A DNA stretch of 64,000 bases, from assembly GCA_022592445.1 (NCBI GenBank), contig JABYQR010000178.1, positions 1-64,000 of the forward strand, in the 5' to 3' direction. Origin of the DNA: Cytidiella melzeri. Lineage: Eukaryota > Basidiomycota > Agaricomycetes > Polyporales > Irpicaceae. Shown here piece after piece: positions 1 to 10,084 of this stretch. Within the stretch, counting starts at the first letter, position 1. Every line of letters begins with the position of its first letter. The position numbers and the translations under genes were made by a program. Below the pieces are notes generated by a model, which saw nothing but the letters and a program-made list of their open reading frames with translations, was not told the DNA's origin and did no database searches.

Positions 1-340
1 TTGTTACCCAGAAAGAACGTCAGTAAACAACTTTGTGCCTGGTAAGAGACTTGCCAAGTAATCTGGCCATGAAGATTGACTGTAGTAAGGGCATTTGGTA
101 TCAATGACACCTTTGATGAGGAACTTGATCTGGGATAAAGTGACTGTACTACTATTGATAAGTTTGGTTGCAGAAAAAGCAGCCATTTCTTGACAAACAT
201 AGTCTTCAATGGTAGCCAGGAGCTTCAAATATCTTATCATTGATCTTGTGCAATGTTCACTGCTGATGCCAGTAAATTACTTGCTTCAAGAATGAAGGGT
301 TTGAGGGTGTCTCATTAGATCAACTTCCATCACATGTTAC
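1..340. other. Left flank of hAT insertion, repeat-derived, no gene recognised
   Basis: No protein family was recognised on either strand; a 78-residue minus-strand reading frame here has no motif I know. The part from about 245 to 310 resembles bases 5,110-5,165 (shared pattern: 'ctgctgatgc', 'caagaatg', then 'gaggg/gaatg'), so the hAT element seems to have landed inside an older repeat whose other half lies beyond base 4,748. The last eight bases (333-340, CATGTTAC) are the left copy of the hAT target duplication. Confidence 0.45.
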
Positions 341-3300
341 TAGTGATGTGCACGGCTCGGCCTGAGGCCAAAAAGCCAGCCAAGCCAGGCCATTTAAAGC
401 CAGGCCAAGCCAGGCCGTAATGAACGGCTTGGTTGGCTTTTTGGCCTGGCTTGATGACGAAGCCGGCCAGATGAGCCAAAAAAGCCCTGGCCTACTGGCA
501 GTGCGACCTACTATGTACATGTGCAATCGAACAATAGACAGGAGTTTACGGCCAGGTCAACGTTATTGTGCATGCTAGCCGTCATGGTAAGAATGAGGCG
601 CCGGTGCACAGCTGCGCTTATCGCTTGAAGTTCCGCCACACAACGATAACAATGACCGCCACAACGACATCGACGACCGCCACAATAAGAACAACCACCA
701 CCACATTGCACGATGGCGATGATACCACCCTTCTACCTCATGCCAGCGGACAATCATCTGTGTAGAGCTCACTAATTGGTTTCAAGCTCAGGCCCTCATC
801 CCACCGCCCACCAGGACACTACGAACGCCTTTTGCCTCCAGGACCGTGGCCTTTGTCTTGGCCATTGGCTACATCACTGCCAGGAATGTGACGGCCGGGA
901 CTCTGAGGGTATTTATAGGCAACATTCCTTGTGAGTAATCTGCCGGCTGTACACCATGTCCTCTCACTCTGCTAAGGACAATTCAGCATCCGCCCCTACT
1001 ACTGCTGCTCGCCCGACATGTTCCGCCAAAGCAACAACTAGGCTTAATGATGCGGATAATACTACAAAGCCGTCATTGCCCTTTCAAGCGCAGGCTATAG
1101 CAAATTCCAAGAAAGCCGACGAAGACAATGCAAGACGCGCTGAGGAAGACCGAGCAAGAACGGCTGAGGAACTGCGCATAAGAAGGGCTGCAAAGGAGGT
1201 TTCCGCGCAGTCTTCCTCGTCCTCTGCACAGCTCAATGCAGCTACGGAGAGCGCCGAGACTTCTGGATTACGCAGTGCTGGTAAACGTGCGTGATGTGTT
1301 CTGTTCGCTGTATCTTTACTGACTTACTTTATGCAGGGAAAGCAGTAGCAATAGATGAGGCATACGGCGAGAACTCCGGCAGTGGCTCTGAGTCCAATTC
1401 CGATGTGGAGGAAGTCACAGAAATTGAAGCTACGAAGCAGAAAGGTCAAAGAAAAAAAGGTGAGTGACATCGGTAGCAGAGCAAGATAGTATACTCATCT
1501 CTTCACAGCTCGTTGTGCCAAGGAGCCTGAGCCCGTTGATGCACAGGGTATCCTTGCCGACATCGAAGTCCAGCCGATTCAGCCGTCAAGACCAGAGTTT
1601 ACGGAGCGCTCGAAGGATATCGCTCAATTCTTTGGTTCCCCGGAGACTCTACAAGGTTCGAAAGCACGTCGCAAGTGTAAGCTGTGTAGGTCTATGTTGC
1701 TTCAGTCTACCATGATGTTCAAGCTGGCACTAACAGTACATATCACAACAGAGAGCAGAAACTCATTGTAAATGAGTCCACTACCCTGCGACGCCATCTC
1801 GAGGCTATGCATAAGGTGAGGCAACACTACATTTTGCTTTGCTATTGCATTGAGCTGACTGACAACTCGGAAAACAGGCTCAATATCACGAATGGGCTCT
1901 CGCAGATTCATTCCAGTCAAAACTCCCACGCGACGTCAAGAAGAGTAAGGAGGAAGAGAGAAACATCAGAGAACAGCAGCAGACTTTGGATGCTCATCTT
2001 CGCGAGCTCCCGAAGCCTGAGCGAGTTGTCTCATACTCAGATGCTGCATATCGGCGTGCCGCTATTCAGTGGATCGCTGCAACAGACCAGGTGTGAATCT
2101 CGCTATTTTTGTTTTGTCAGAGTACAGGCTAACGCTCATTCACAGCCTATCTCTGCGCTTGAGCACCCAGAGTATCAAAAGATGATCCAGATTGTTGCAA
2201 GAGCCAACAAAACTGTTCCAATTCCGGATCGCAAGGCATCAAGAGCAGAGATCATTGCGCAGTTTCATGAGCAGATGAATGCTCTCAAAGAGAGACTCAA
2301 GGTACGTACACTGAGATCATTGCTCGCTGTCACCATGCTTATTTCTGTAACACTAGGCTGCGAAGGGACTTGTCAGTATGACTGCCGACGCGTGGCAAGC
2401 CGATAACATCGACGCATACTTTGGTGTCACTGGGCACTGGATTGACGAAGATATTGCCGGGATGTGGGAACTCAAGAACGCTCTTCTTGGGTTTGTGCGT
2501 TTGAATAACGCTCACCACGGTGTACGCCTCGGACAAACTCTATTCAAGGTCACCGAACGGCTTGAAATTACCGAGAAGGTCAGTTCCCTCAATTCTTCGT
2601 GACTTCTGCTTTGAACCCTACGACAATACTCAGACCGGATGGATGACTACCGACAACGCGGGCAACAACGGCACTATGCTATGCGAGCTTGCGCAGCAAT
2701 TTCGCGTCAAGTTGGGACAATTATGGGACTATGATGAGCGTCATCTTGGGTACGCTTTTCTAACTGGTACATACAGTTTTGTACTCACTCGTGACGTTGC
2801 TAGCTGCCTTGGTCATGTCGTTAACCTTGCAACGCAGGACTTCATCACGGAGTATAGTAAAACTCCGCATTTCGACCCTGCACACCCAGAGACGCATCTC
2901 AATGTTGCACAAACTGGTGGTGCCGCTGGAGCTCGTGACATAATTGGCGTAATCTGTGCCATTGTAGTGAAGGTGGGTTTATATCGTGGTTCTTGTCTCA
3001 GACGCTAACATCTCATCGGGTACCTATAGGAACGATCCTCAGCAAAACGGAAGGAGCTTTTCCGTGCTATTCAAACCCAGGCAGGCGCAACACATCCTCT
3101 TCAATTACTGCTGGATATGAAGGTTCGCTGGTCCTCGACGTATACAATGCTCATCCGTGCGCATTCATTACAGAAGGTACGTCTCATCAGGTATTTATAA
3201 GCATGACATAGTACTCAACGCTCACGGTGAACATTTGAAGCACGTCAATTCCTTTGTATATGAAATCGCGCGAGAGGAAGAGAATCTTGACAAACGAGCC

Positions 3301-4740
3301 AAGATTGACAGCCTTCGACTTTCTGATAGCGAGTGGAGCCACGCGAGAGATCTCCTCGCGCTCATCACTGTAAGTGTCCTTCGCATCTTTTACTATCATG
3401 TGTGCTCACTAACTTCCATTTTGTAGTATGCTGACTCTGCACAACAAGCCTTCTCATCCGACACCACGCCGTCTCTCTACCTTGCTATTCCCGCGCTTGA
3501 GGCCCTTCATAAAGCATGGCATTCACGCATTGTGCGTCCCAAATACACTGGTTTTGCTGCAGCCCTCGAGTCTGGTGCAGCGAAAATAGAGAAGTACTAT
3601 AACAAAACAGAGAAGTCGGACGCTTATATTGTCTGCATGTGTAAGTCTCTGTCTTTCTCCGAGTCATCGGTGCCATCGCTGATGCTCCTGCTTATTACCA
3701 TTGAATGTACAGATCTCAATCCGAATGAGAAGGGTGCTCATTTTCAAAAGCACTGGGACTCGGATCTCCGCCAGGAAGCAGAGGACCTCATGGGAAAAGT
3801 CGTACGTGCATTTTTCAAGACTAATGAATACGGCGCATTGAGCAATCACGTAGTTCGAACAATGTCACAAGAAACTCTTTGGCGAAGGGCCACCACCGAA
3901 GCGCACAAACCAGTCAAGTTCGCATTCTCAAAAGCTTCTCTTTAGCTTGTCCGACAGCGAAGACGAAGACGAACCAAACTCTCAAGGCTCGCTGACTTCA
4001 GAGCGGGATCAGCCAATATCCTGCCCGTGGAAGGCTGAATTCCATGAGTACCTCAACTCGACAGAGGTTGTTCCGGAGGGCATGACCGTGGTACGGTTCT
4101 GGGGAGTAAGTACTTCAATCTTTTCGTCTTTGCGCGTCATACTAATTGACTTGCATTTCTGCAGCTTCAGATGTCACGCTGGCCTGTATGGACTTCCCTT
4201 GCACGGGACTATCTTGCCATCCAAGCAACATCTGTCTCAAGCGAGCGGGCATTCTCGCAAGGAGGCCTCACCATTACTGATAGGCGGGCGCAACTGAAGG
4301 GTGATGTTGTCGAAGCATTACAGTTCCTCAAGTGTGCTATCCGTCAAGATCTCATCCACAAGGCTCCCGGGCCAAGTAGCCGCACAGAACAGGAGATTGA
4401 AGATGCTCAGATTACAAACAAGGATGGTGAGGATGTGACAGCATGGAATATCATTTTTGACGACGACGACAGTAATCTTTACGAAACTACCTGTACAGTT
4501 TGATAGAGTAGTACACCGACAGTTATTATACACGATGAGCGCTGAAACAACCATTATGGTGTTCGAAGGCTTTGTGGCGTGTGAATACTGTGTGAGAGGC
4601 CCCGGCTCAAGCCAAAGCCAAGACCTGGCCTCTTGGCTTCAATGGCTTTTGGCCTGGCTCATACCTTTGGTAAGCCAGAGCCCTCCTGAGCCGGGCCAAA
4701 GACGGGGCTTTCAGGCCAAGCTGGGCCAAGCACATCACTA
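341..4740 (+). mobile_element. hAT-superfamily DNA transposon, 4,400 bp, with TIRs and 8-bp TSD
   Basis: The left end reads TAGTGATGTGC and the right end GCACATCACTA, a perfect 11-bp terminal inverted repeat of hAT type. The 8 bases outside each end are identical (CATGTTAC at 333-340 and 4,741-4,748), the hallmark 8-bp hAT target duplication. Inside both ends (about 350-500 and 4,594-4,735) lie many copies of short GGCCTGGC / GCCAAGCC-like motifs in both orientations, resembling the subterminal binding repeats of hAT elements. The transposase lies between them on the plus strand. Perfect duplications and ends suggest a fairly recent insertion. Whether it is autonomous depends on the transposase being intact, which I could not fully prove. 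Confidence 0.95.
956..4503 (+). CDS. hAT transposase with BED zinc finger, multi-exon
   Basis: The gene encodes the transposase of the surrounding hAT element and is split by about ten short introns. The start at 956 (MSSHSAKDN) opens a charged, Ser/Ala-rich N-terminus with a short coiled-coil-like Arg/Glu stretch. Next comes a BED-type zinc finger: Cys-x2-Cys near 1,676-1,688, then after an intron His-x4-His in RRHLEAMHK near 1,795-1,812. A KLPRDV motif follows. Catalytic hAT signatures are visible: Asp in MTADAW (codon 2,387-2,389), Asp in TTDNAGNN (near 2,652) and the CLGHVVNLA Cys-x2-His motif (near 2,805-2,816). The hAT C-terminal dimerisation domain (SVSSERAFSQGG...) lies at 4,171-4,360. 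One join is unclear: around 3,864-3,946 the reading frame changes and a TAG occurs, so either a weak intron or a real lesion is present there. Exon boundaries are approximate. Confidence 0.85.
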
Positions 4741-4758
4741 CATGTTACATGTGTCCTG

Positions 4759-5135
4759 TTGATGTCTGAACTGCCTCATCCAGATTGAAACTGCCATAGG
4801 CTGTGTTCTGATTGTACCTCCTGCTTAAAGAGCAACTACTGGTTGTGAAACTTTGTGGAACTATCAGATGCAGTGCTTGATGCTGATGCAACCATGTTCT
4901 GTTGGTGTCTGAACTGCCTCACCCCCATGGGAACTGCTACAGGCTGTGTTCTGATTGTAACTTCTGCTCAAGGAGAAACTAGTAGTGGTGAAACTTTGTG
5001 GAACAATCAGATGCAGTGTTTGCTGCTGACAGCACAGGCTGTGTTCTGATTGTAACTCCTGCTTGGAGACCAACTAATGCTTGTGAAACTTTGTGGAACA
5101 ATCAGAGGCAGTGCTTACTGCTGATGCAGCCACAA
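4759..5135 (+). repeat. Degenerate tandem repeat, about three units
   Basis: Three diverged units share the core 'aggctgtgttctgattgta ... gtgaaactttgtggaac.atcag.tgcagtg..t.ctgctga'. The core starts at about 4,798, 4,941 and 5,036, so spacing is uneven (143 and 95 bases), which fits a decayed minisatellite with an internal deletion. The array directly follows the right target duplication of the hAT element, and related sequence occurs in its left flank. Confidence 0.7.
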
Positions 5136-5178
5136 GTTTACATTGTCCAAGAATGTAGGGGTTGAGAATGTTTTGTTA

Positions 5179-5339
5179 GGGCCTGATTGGCTGCGCATTA
5201 TGTAGTCGCATTATGGAATAATCCCCCGCCACATAAAATAATACAGCGCTTAATTCGACTTATTTCCACAGCAACTTATTTCCTTGTTGGCGGGGGATTA
5301 TTTATAAGTTGACTACATAATGCGGCGCCCATCAGGCCC
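5179..5339. mobile_element. PIF/Harbinger-type MITE, 161 bp, TTA target duplication
   Basis: The ends GGGCCTGAT... and ...ATCAGGCCC are the tips of an imperfect terminal inverted repeat of about 53 bases: the left arm runs to ...AATAATCCCCCGCC at about 5,231 and the right arm starts GGCGGGGGATTATT at about 5,289. The element is flanked by TTA at 5,176-5,178 and TTA at 5,340-5,342. GGG/CCC ends with a 3-bp TTA/TAA duplication are typical of PIF/Harbinger elements. There is no room for a gene, so it must be moved by a transposase coded elsewhere. Confidence 0.85.
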
Positions 5340-5609
5340 TTAGCTTTCAAAGTACTGGTAATTCTTGCTCAAAATATTTGTAGCATGTTATCTAATTGTA
5401 TTCCTTGTTCAGAGAGCAAGCAATGTCTGTAGCTTGCTGTGCATGTACCTACCTGACCACAATTTGACATCATGTACCACCAAGAGTGGAGTCTGACTCT
5501 GAGTCTGAGTGACTTTTTTCAGTAGACTGACCATACATTGGTGTATTCCACTTTGATTTGACAGGATTTCTGTACCAGGATGTTGCCACAAAATAGGGCT
5601 ATTGAATGG

Positions 5610-5657
5610 TGTATAATATGTACACTGTATAATATGTACACTGTATAATATGTACAG
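5610..5657 (+). repeat. 16-bp unit repeated three times
   Basis: The unit TGTATAATATGTACAC occurs three times in a row, the last ending in G. It contains the palindrome TGTACA. No coding role is seen. Confidence 0.85.
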
Positions 5658-5857
5658 AATTGTACCCATATGCAGTCTGTAAATATCAAAATGTACATTT
5701 TGATTGCAAAAGTCATCTGATACAAAGTTATCAAGAGCTGATAATAAAGTCAGTGTAATGCCATCAACTATATTCATTGCTTTGGTATTGAAACTGCTGC
5801 TGTCTGTGTTCTCTCATCAAGTTCCTACACTTTGGGAGACAAGAGGGTCACATTTGG

Positions 5858-5896
<39 letters not shown>
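5858..5896 (+). repeat. Homopolymer A run, 39 bases
   Basis: An uninterrupted run of about 39 A. It could be a retroposed tail or a slipped microsatellite. The exact length is unreliable in any assembly. Confidence 0.9.
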
Positions 5897-5897
<1 letters not shown>

Positions 5898-6128
5898 CAT
5901 CTATGTGCTGGAGCACACTAGAACAATTCTTGTTCCTACTTCAGGAATTGTAGTAATTTGTGAGCTGAAAAAAATCATCAGTGTGTCCAGTGTTTCATAC
6001 ATAGAAGAATCATTGTAGGAGCATTGGCATAAGCCAAAATTGTAAGTTTTCTTTTCAAATTAGCAAATTGTAGCTCAAATGCTGCTCACAGTGGCAATAT
6101 TTTATAAGTGAAAAAAAACATCACCTAC

Positions 6129-6490
6129 ATATTGCTCAGTATTTGAATTATCCTTTTTGTGGTTGCAGAACTGATGTACAATCCATAACACAAATCTTGC
6201 ACAGATTGCAGAAATTTGCAGGTGGTAAGTTTAAGTGAAAACTTTGACTATTTTGTCTATATCTACAGCTGGAAACAGAATTTTATGTGCTATAAACCTT
6301 ACCAATTGTCAATGCATCTATCAAGCCTTTTACTGGCTGTAAAACCCTGACCTTTAAATGCAGAATTTTGATCTAATTTCTCACATAAATTTGCCACCTG
6401 CCAAATTCTGCAATCTGTGCAAGATTTGGCTTATGGATTGTGCATCAATTTTGCAACCCAAAAAAGGATAATATAAATGCTGAGCAATAT
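6129..6490. repeat. Foldback element with two ~97-bp inverted arms
   Basis: Bases 6,129-6,225 match the reverse complement of 6,394-6,490 at roughly 85 percent by eye, sharing blocks such as 'atattgctcag.att', 'acaatccataa' and 'atcttgcacagattgcaga'. Weaker similarity continues on both sides of the arms. About 170 bases separate the arms. It looks like a foldback MITE, but no target duplication was identified. Confidence 0.75.
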
Positions 6491-7009
6491 TTGAGTCATA
6501 TTGGGCTCACTAAAACCCTGTCAACAATCATAATCCTATCACCACATAAATTGTGGCAAAATATGATCACTAAACTCTATGCCTGGAAAGGTTTTATTGA
6601 ATTATTCTTTGAAAAGCTGTATCCTGCACCCATAACAGGATTTTAAGCACTGTTTTTTGCCCATTCAATCTTGGATTTGCTTGTGGGATATTTGATGCTG
6701 TCTTGAACAGTTTGAGATGCTTGAAAATCTGTCATTTGAGGTAGTAACTGAGTATTACAGCTAGATTACTGAAAACCATTGCTCAGACTCAGATACAAAG
6801 TCTGCAGCAGTTGTGTGAGCCTTGGTGCTTGTGACATAAACATGATGAGATGAGGTTGTTGCCTGTCTTGCCACTGGATTGAAGACAGGGATCTTGGTTT
6901 TAGAGCTTGGTCACATGGCCACAACAAAGTAGATATACTGGCTAATGAGGGAATTGAACCTAGGACCCATACAAAAGCAATACACATGCTTGATCATCTG
7001 GAACAAAAG
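6491..7009. other. Intergenic, no gene seen
   Basis: No protein motif was recognised on either strand. A tRNA-like promoter block on the minus strand near 6,945-7,010 is listed separately. Confidence 0.4.
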
Positions 7010-7025
7010 GTCAATGGTTGCTATT
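6930..7025 (-). repeat. Possible SINE head (tRNA-like), weak
   Basis: On the minus strand the sequence GGGTCCTAGGTTCAATTCCC resembles the T-arm and B box of a tRNA. About 35 bases upstream lies 'cagatgatcaagcatgtg', which resembles a D-arm and A box. The T-stem does not pair properly, so this is not a working tRNA. A degenerate tRNA-derived SINE head is possible; chance resemblance is the alternative. Confidence 0.25.
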
Positions 7026-7485
7026 ACAAATGGTCTTCACACCCCATTATTTTTATCACTTCTCCAATCATTACAGTAACTAGTTGCTTTCCTGACCTTT
7101 GCCTTCAAGGTTTAACTCATCTTTCCTCTCTCATTACTTGCTCCCCATTGTGTCCATTCAAGACAGAGTATCACATCATCAGTTTCCTTCTTATTTACAT
7201 TGAAACCTTGGATTTTACTCTGATTGGTGGCTGTTGCCTTGGCTCTACCATTGGCCCTTCTATTTTTTTTTACCATTCCATTGAGTCCAACCCCGTCTAT
7301 CCCCTCTTTTGGGTCCAATACCATCTATCTCCTGTCTTGGGTTCGACCCCTTTTCTATTGATCCCTTTCTCATTGTCTACCTTTCTATTGTCCCTTGTTC
7401 TCGTGCCTTGATGGTCTTCTCTCCTATGGGCTTGTCAAAGTAGCTATTGTTCCTTGTCTACTGTTCTCCTTTTCTGTTCCTCTGG

Positions 7486-7878
7486 TTTGTTACCACTACG
7501 TCAGACTGGTCTTAAAATAGTTAGATCAACATGTATAAATAGTTGCTAGACATGGCGCTAGAACCTCAGTCTATCCCCTTTGTATCAATATTCCTTCTAT
7601 CAATCTATTATCTGTTTTCCATTGTGCCTGACAGTGACTGCACAGCCTAGACCATCATTCAACCTTGTGTGTCAACGGGTTCTGACTTGACAACTTGTCT
7701 CTTGACAATAGTCAGTCTTAACACGGTCTCTGTCAAGCACGATGGCAGACAGATGCTGGAATGATAGAAGGAATATTGATATAAAGTGGATAGACTGAGG
7801 TTCTAGCCCCATGTCTAGTGGCTATATCTACATGTTGACCTAACTACTTATGGACCAGTCCAATGTAGTGGTAACAAA
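7486..7878. repeat. Inner inverted repeat, arms ~155 bp
   Basis: Bases 7,486-7,645 and the reverse complement of about 7,718-7,878 align well. Both begin TTTGTTACCACTAC and share 'tctatc.cctttgtatcaatattccttctatca' and 'ctagacatgg.gctagaacctcag'. About 75 bases separate the arms. The TGTTAC tips resemble LTR ends, so two LTR fragments lying head to head is one explanation; a foldback MITE is another. Confidence 0.75.
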
Positions 7879-7918
7879 TTAGAGCATTAAAACTATATAT
7901 TATTACGTAGTTTCCCAT

Positions 7919-7966
7919 CCCTTGTTCCAAGGATGTTTCAAGCCCTTGTTCCAAGGATGTTTCAAG
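7919..7966 (+). repeat. Perfect 24-bp tandem duplication
   Basis: The unit 'cccttgttccaaggatgtttcaag' occurs twice in direct succession (7,919-7,942 and 7,943-7,966) with no difference. Confidence 0.9.
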
Positions 7967-8159
7967 GTAGCACTGGAGTTCCCACAGTCTTGATAAGGAA
8001 ATTATGCAGCCAAATATGGTAACTCTAGTAGTAATCATCACATTATCTGAGACGTACAGATATGGGTTGTATAGACTAAGTAGCATAGCACTATAGGAGT
8101 ACTGCACATATATGTATGTATGTGCTTTAGTAGCATAGGAAATGACATGCAAAGCATGT

Positions 8160-8870
8160 ATGACATGGATAGTCCAACAGACCGGATTTTTCCAACATTG
8201 TCACAAGTTTACAGCCTTAGGTGCCTATCTAGAGCGCTTATTTTCCGGCTAGGAGTGTTACCAGACCTAACCCTAACCTGGGTCACGTGACATCCTGCCT
8301 TATTTATCAATAGTCCAGACCCAAACCCTAGACTCAGTCTGGAGCGGTTCCAGATCAACCTAGGCTATTGTTCTATTGTTCTTCTTCCATTGATAGGGAT
8401 CCCCCCAGGTTTTATTGTTCTATTATTCCATTGTTCTATTGTTATAACTCTATTGTTCTCTGTACCCTGGTCCTTGACAGTTACTCAGGTCCTTGACAGT
8501 TACCCTGGTCCCTTATTGTTCTATTGTTACTCCAGCCCCACAGTTACTCCAGTCCCTAGTGTGGGAACTTGTGCACAGACCACCCAGCCACAGTATATAT
8601 AGTAGCCCTTACCCTCCCTAGCTCTGCATCTTGACCTCTCTGTCATTTGCACTGCGAGGTGAGTTACTGCATGTAACTTAGTATCATACCTTATTAACTC
8701 TGTCATTTGCACTGCTAGTATCCGGCCTCTGTGCCTGCTTGCCTGCTTATCATCGACTTTGACCTTGTTGTCGTCGTTGGAGATCCCTTTCCTTTTCCAC
8801 CCCACATCTACTCCACCCCTTGTTTAGGGTTTATCAGTCTATCAGCAGTCGCTCCGCGACAATGTAGTAC
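8160..8870 (+). repeat. LTR-like repeat remnant, boundaries unresolved
   Basis: The stretch contains many 'ctattgttctattgtt' and 'ccttgacagttac' short repeats, a TATATATA box at about 8,594-8,601, a duplicated 'tctgtcatttgcactgc' block at about 8,639 and 8,699, and an end-like CCGCGACA at 8,854-8,861. This order (repeats, TATA box, CA end) resembles an LTR, but I could not find a matching 5' TG end with a target duplication. No protein is encoded. Confidence 0.3.
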
Positions 8871-9644
8871 AGCTCCAGAGGACATCTAAAGTGTACGTCT
8901 GAGGCCAAGTACTAGCATGAGTCATTTACTCAATATGTATGTCTCTGGTTTAAGTGCTAAGCCTAAGTCATATGCTGAGTAATGCACTTAGTAGCATAGT
9001 AGAATAGCTTGAAGTAGACATGTATGGTAGTTGCTTACATAAGTAGACACAGACATGTATATAAGCAGAGCTGTTGAAGCAGCAAGAAAAAGAAGACTCA
9101 TCTTCAAAGCTTACCCCTTGCACACCACTTCCACTTTGTTACGGAGGAATGTGAAGGGAAAAAATTAGCTGGGGAACAATAGCTACTTTGGCAAGCCAAC
9201 AGGAGAAGAGACTATCAAGGCGCAAGAATAAGGGACAATAGAAAGGTGGACAATGAGCAAGAGAACAACAGAACAGATGCTAAACCTGGAACAGGGGATA
9301 GACAGGATTTAACCTGATGGAATGGTAACAAAGGTATAGAAGGGCTGATAGTGAGGAAGGAAAGACAAGTTGGATTGTTGAGGTGAGGGCAGGGCAGGGA
9401 AAGCAGTTAGTTATTGGTATGATCAAAGAAACGAAGGACAATGATAGGGTGTGAAAACTATTTGTAACAGGGTTATTGCCACCTGGTGTTGTTACCCAAT
9501 TGGGAGACTCTGGTTACACTCTATTTGCACACCACTGAGGGAAGGACATGTTGTTATCCAATCTATGTTGCTTGTAGGGTGTGATTGTTTGTAGTCTTAT
9601 AGTTCTGGTGGTGTATGTTTGGCTGTCGTGCGCCCCTACCTTTT
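8871..9644. other. Intergenic left flank of the Mutator-like element
   Basis: No gene was seen. Bases 9,139-9,475 are the right arm of the outer inverted repeat. Bases 9,636-9,644 (CTACCTTTT) are the left target duplication of the element that follows. Confidence 0.5.
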
Positions 9645-9932
9645 ACTTGACGTTAATCTCCCACCCAATTGTCAGCACTAATGAAACTCCGCTAGGCGTG
9701 GGCTGATGGCGGCACACCGAGAGCTTGGCGGGGGACTTGGGCAATTTGTGAGCTCATCAATAGCTAGTACACCTGGTAATCTTAGGCAATTACATGGCAC
9801 AGTAAATATAAATAAGAGGGTACATATTTTAGTATATAAGAGAGTACATAGTTTGGTATATAAGACTGTTACATAGTGTACAAAACTCACTGATGGCATT
9901 GTAAATCTTCCAATTCCCCTTTTCCAGTAAAG

Positions 9933-10064
9933 CTCTATTTATGCCTCTGTCAGGCTCTGTTTCTTCTGTTTGCACTGCTCACACACTCACACATGTATCT
10001 CTATTTATACCTCTGTCAGGCTCTGTTTCTTCTGTTTGCACTGCTCACACACTCACACATGTAT
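9933..10064 (+). repeat. 66-bp direct duplication in the left MULE arm
   Basis: The unit beginning 'ctctatttat' and ending 'cacatgtat' occurs at 9,933-9,998 and again at 9,999-10,064 with one or two changes. A third, poorer copy lies near 10,136-10,194. The right arm has only one copy. Confidence 0.85.
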
Positions 10065-10084
10065 CATAGTATATCATGGTTACC

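Larger units (their letters stand above)
5343..6128. other. Intergenic, AT-rich, no gene seen
   Basis: The stretch holds only low-complexity features: a 16-bp tandem repeat at 5,610-5,657 and a 39-A run at 5,858-5,896. The reading frame that crosses the A run encodes only polylysine there and shows no family resemblance. Confidence 0.5.
7010..9475. repeat. Large diverged inverted repeat (outer pair)
   Basis: The left arm, about 7,010-7,485, matches the reverse complement of about 9,139-9,475. Clear shared blocks include 'ctcattgtc.acctttctattgtccctt', 'cgccttgat.gtct', 'caaagtagctattgttcc' and, further out, 'ttaccattccat'. Arms are of unequal length because of indels. They enclose a second, younger inverted repeat at 7,486-7,878 and about 1.2 kb of repeat-like sequence. 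No transposase was found inside, and no target duplication was confirmed. Confidence 0.65.

Noticed and set aside
5704..6018. 104-residue frame crossing the A run
   Set aside because: It contains only a polylysine stretch and no conserved motif; it is by chance.
8160..8870. A second solo LTR ending in CCGCGACA
   Set aside because: No matching TG start with an equal 5-bp duplication could be found, so it is left as an unresolved LTR-like remnant.
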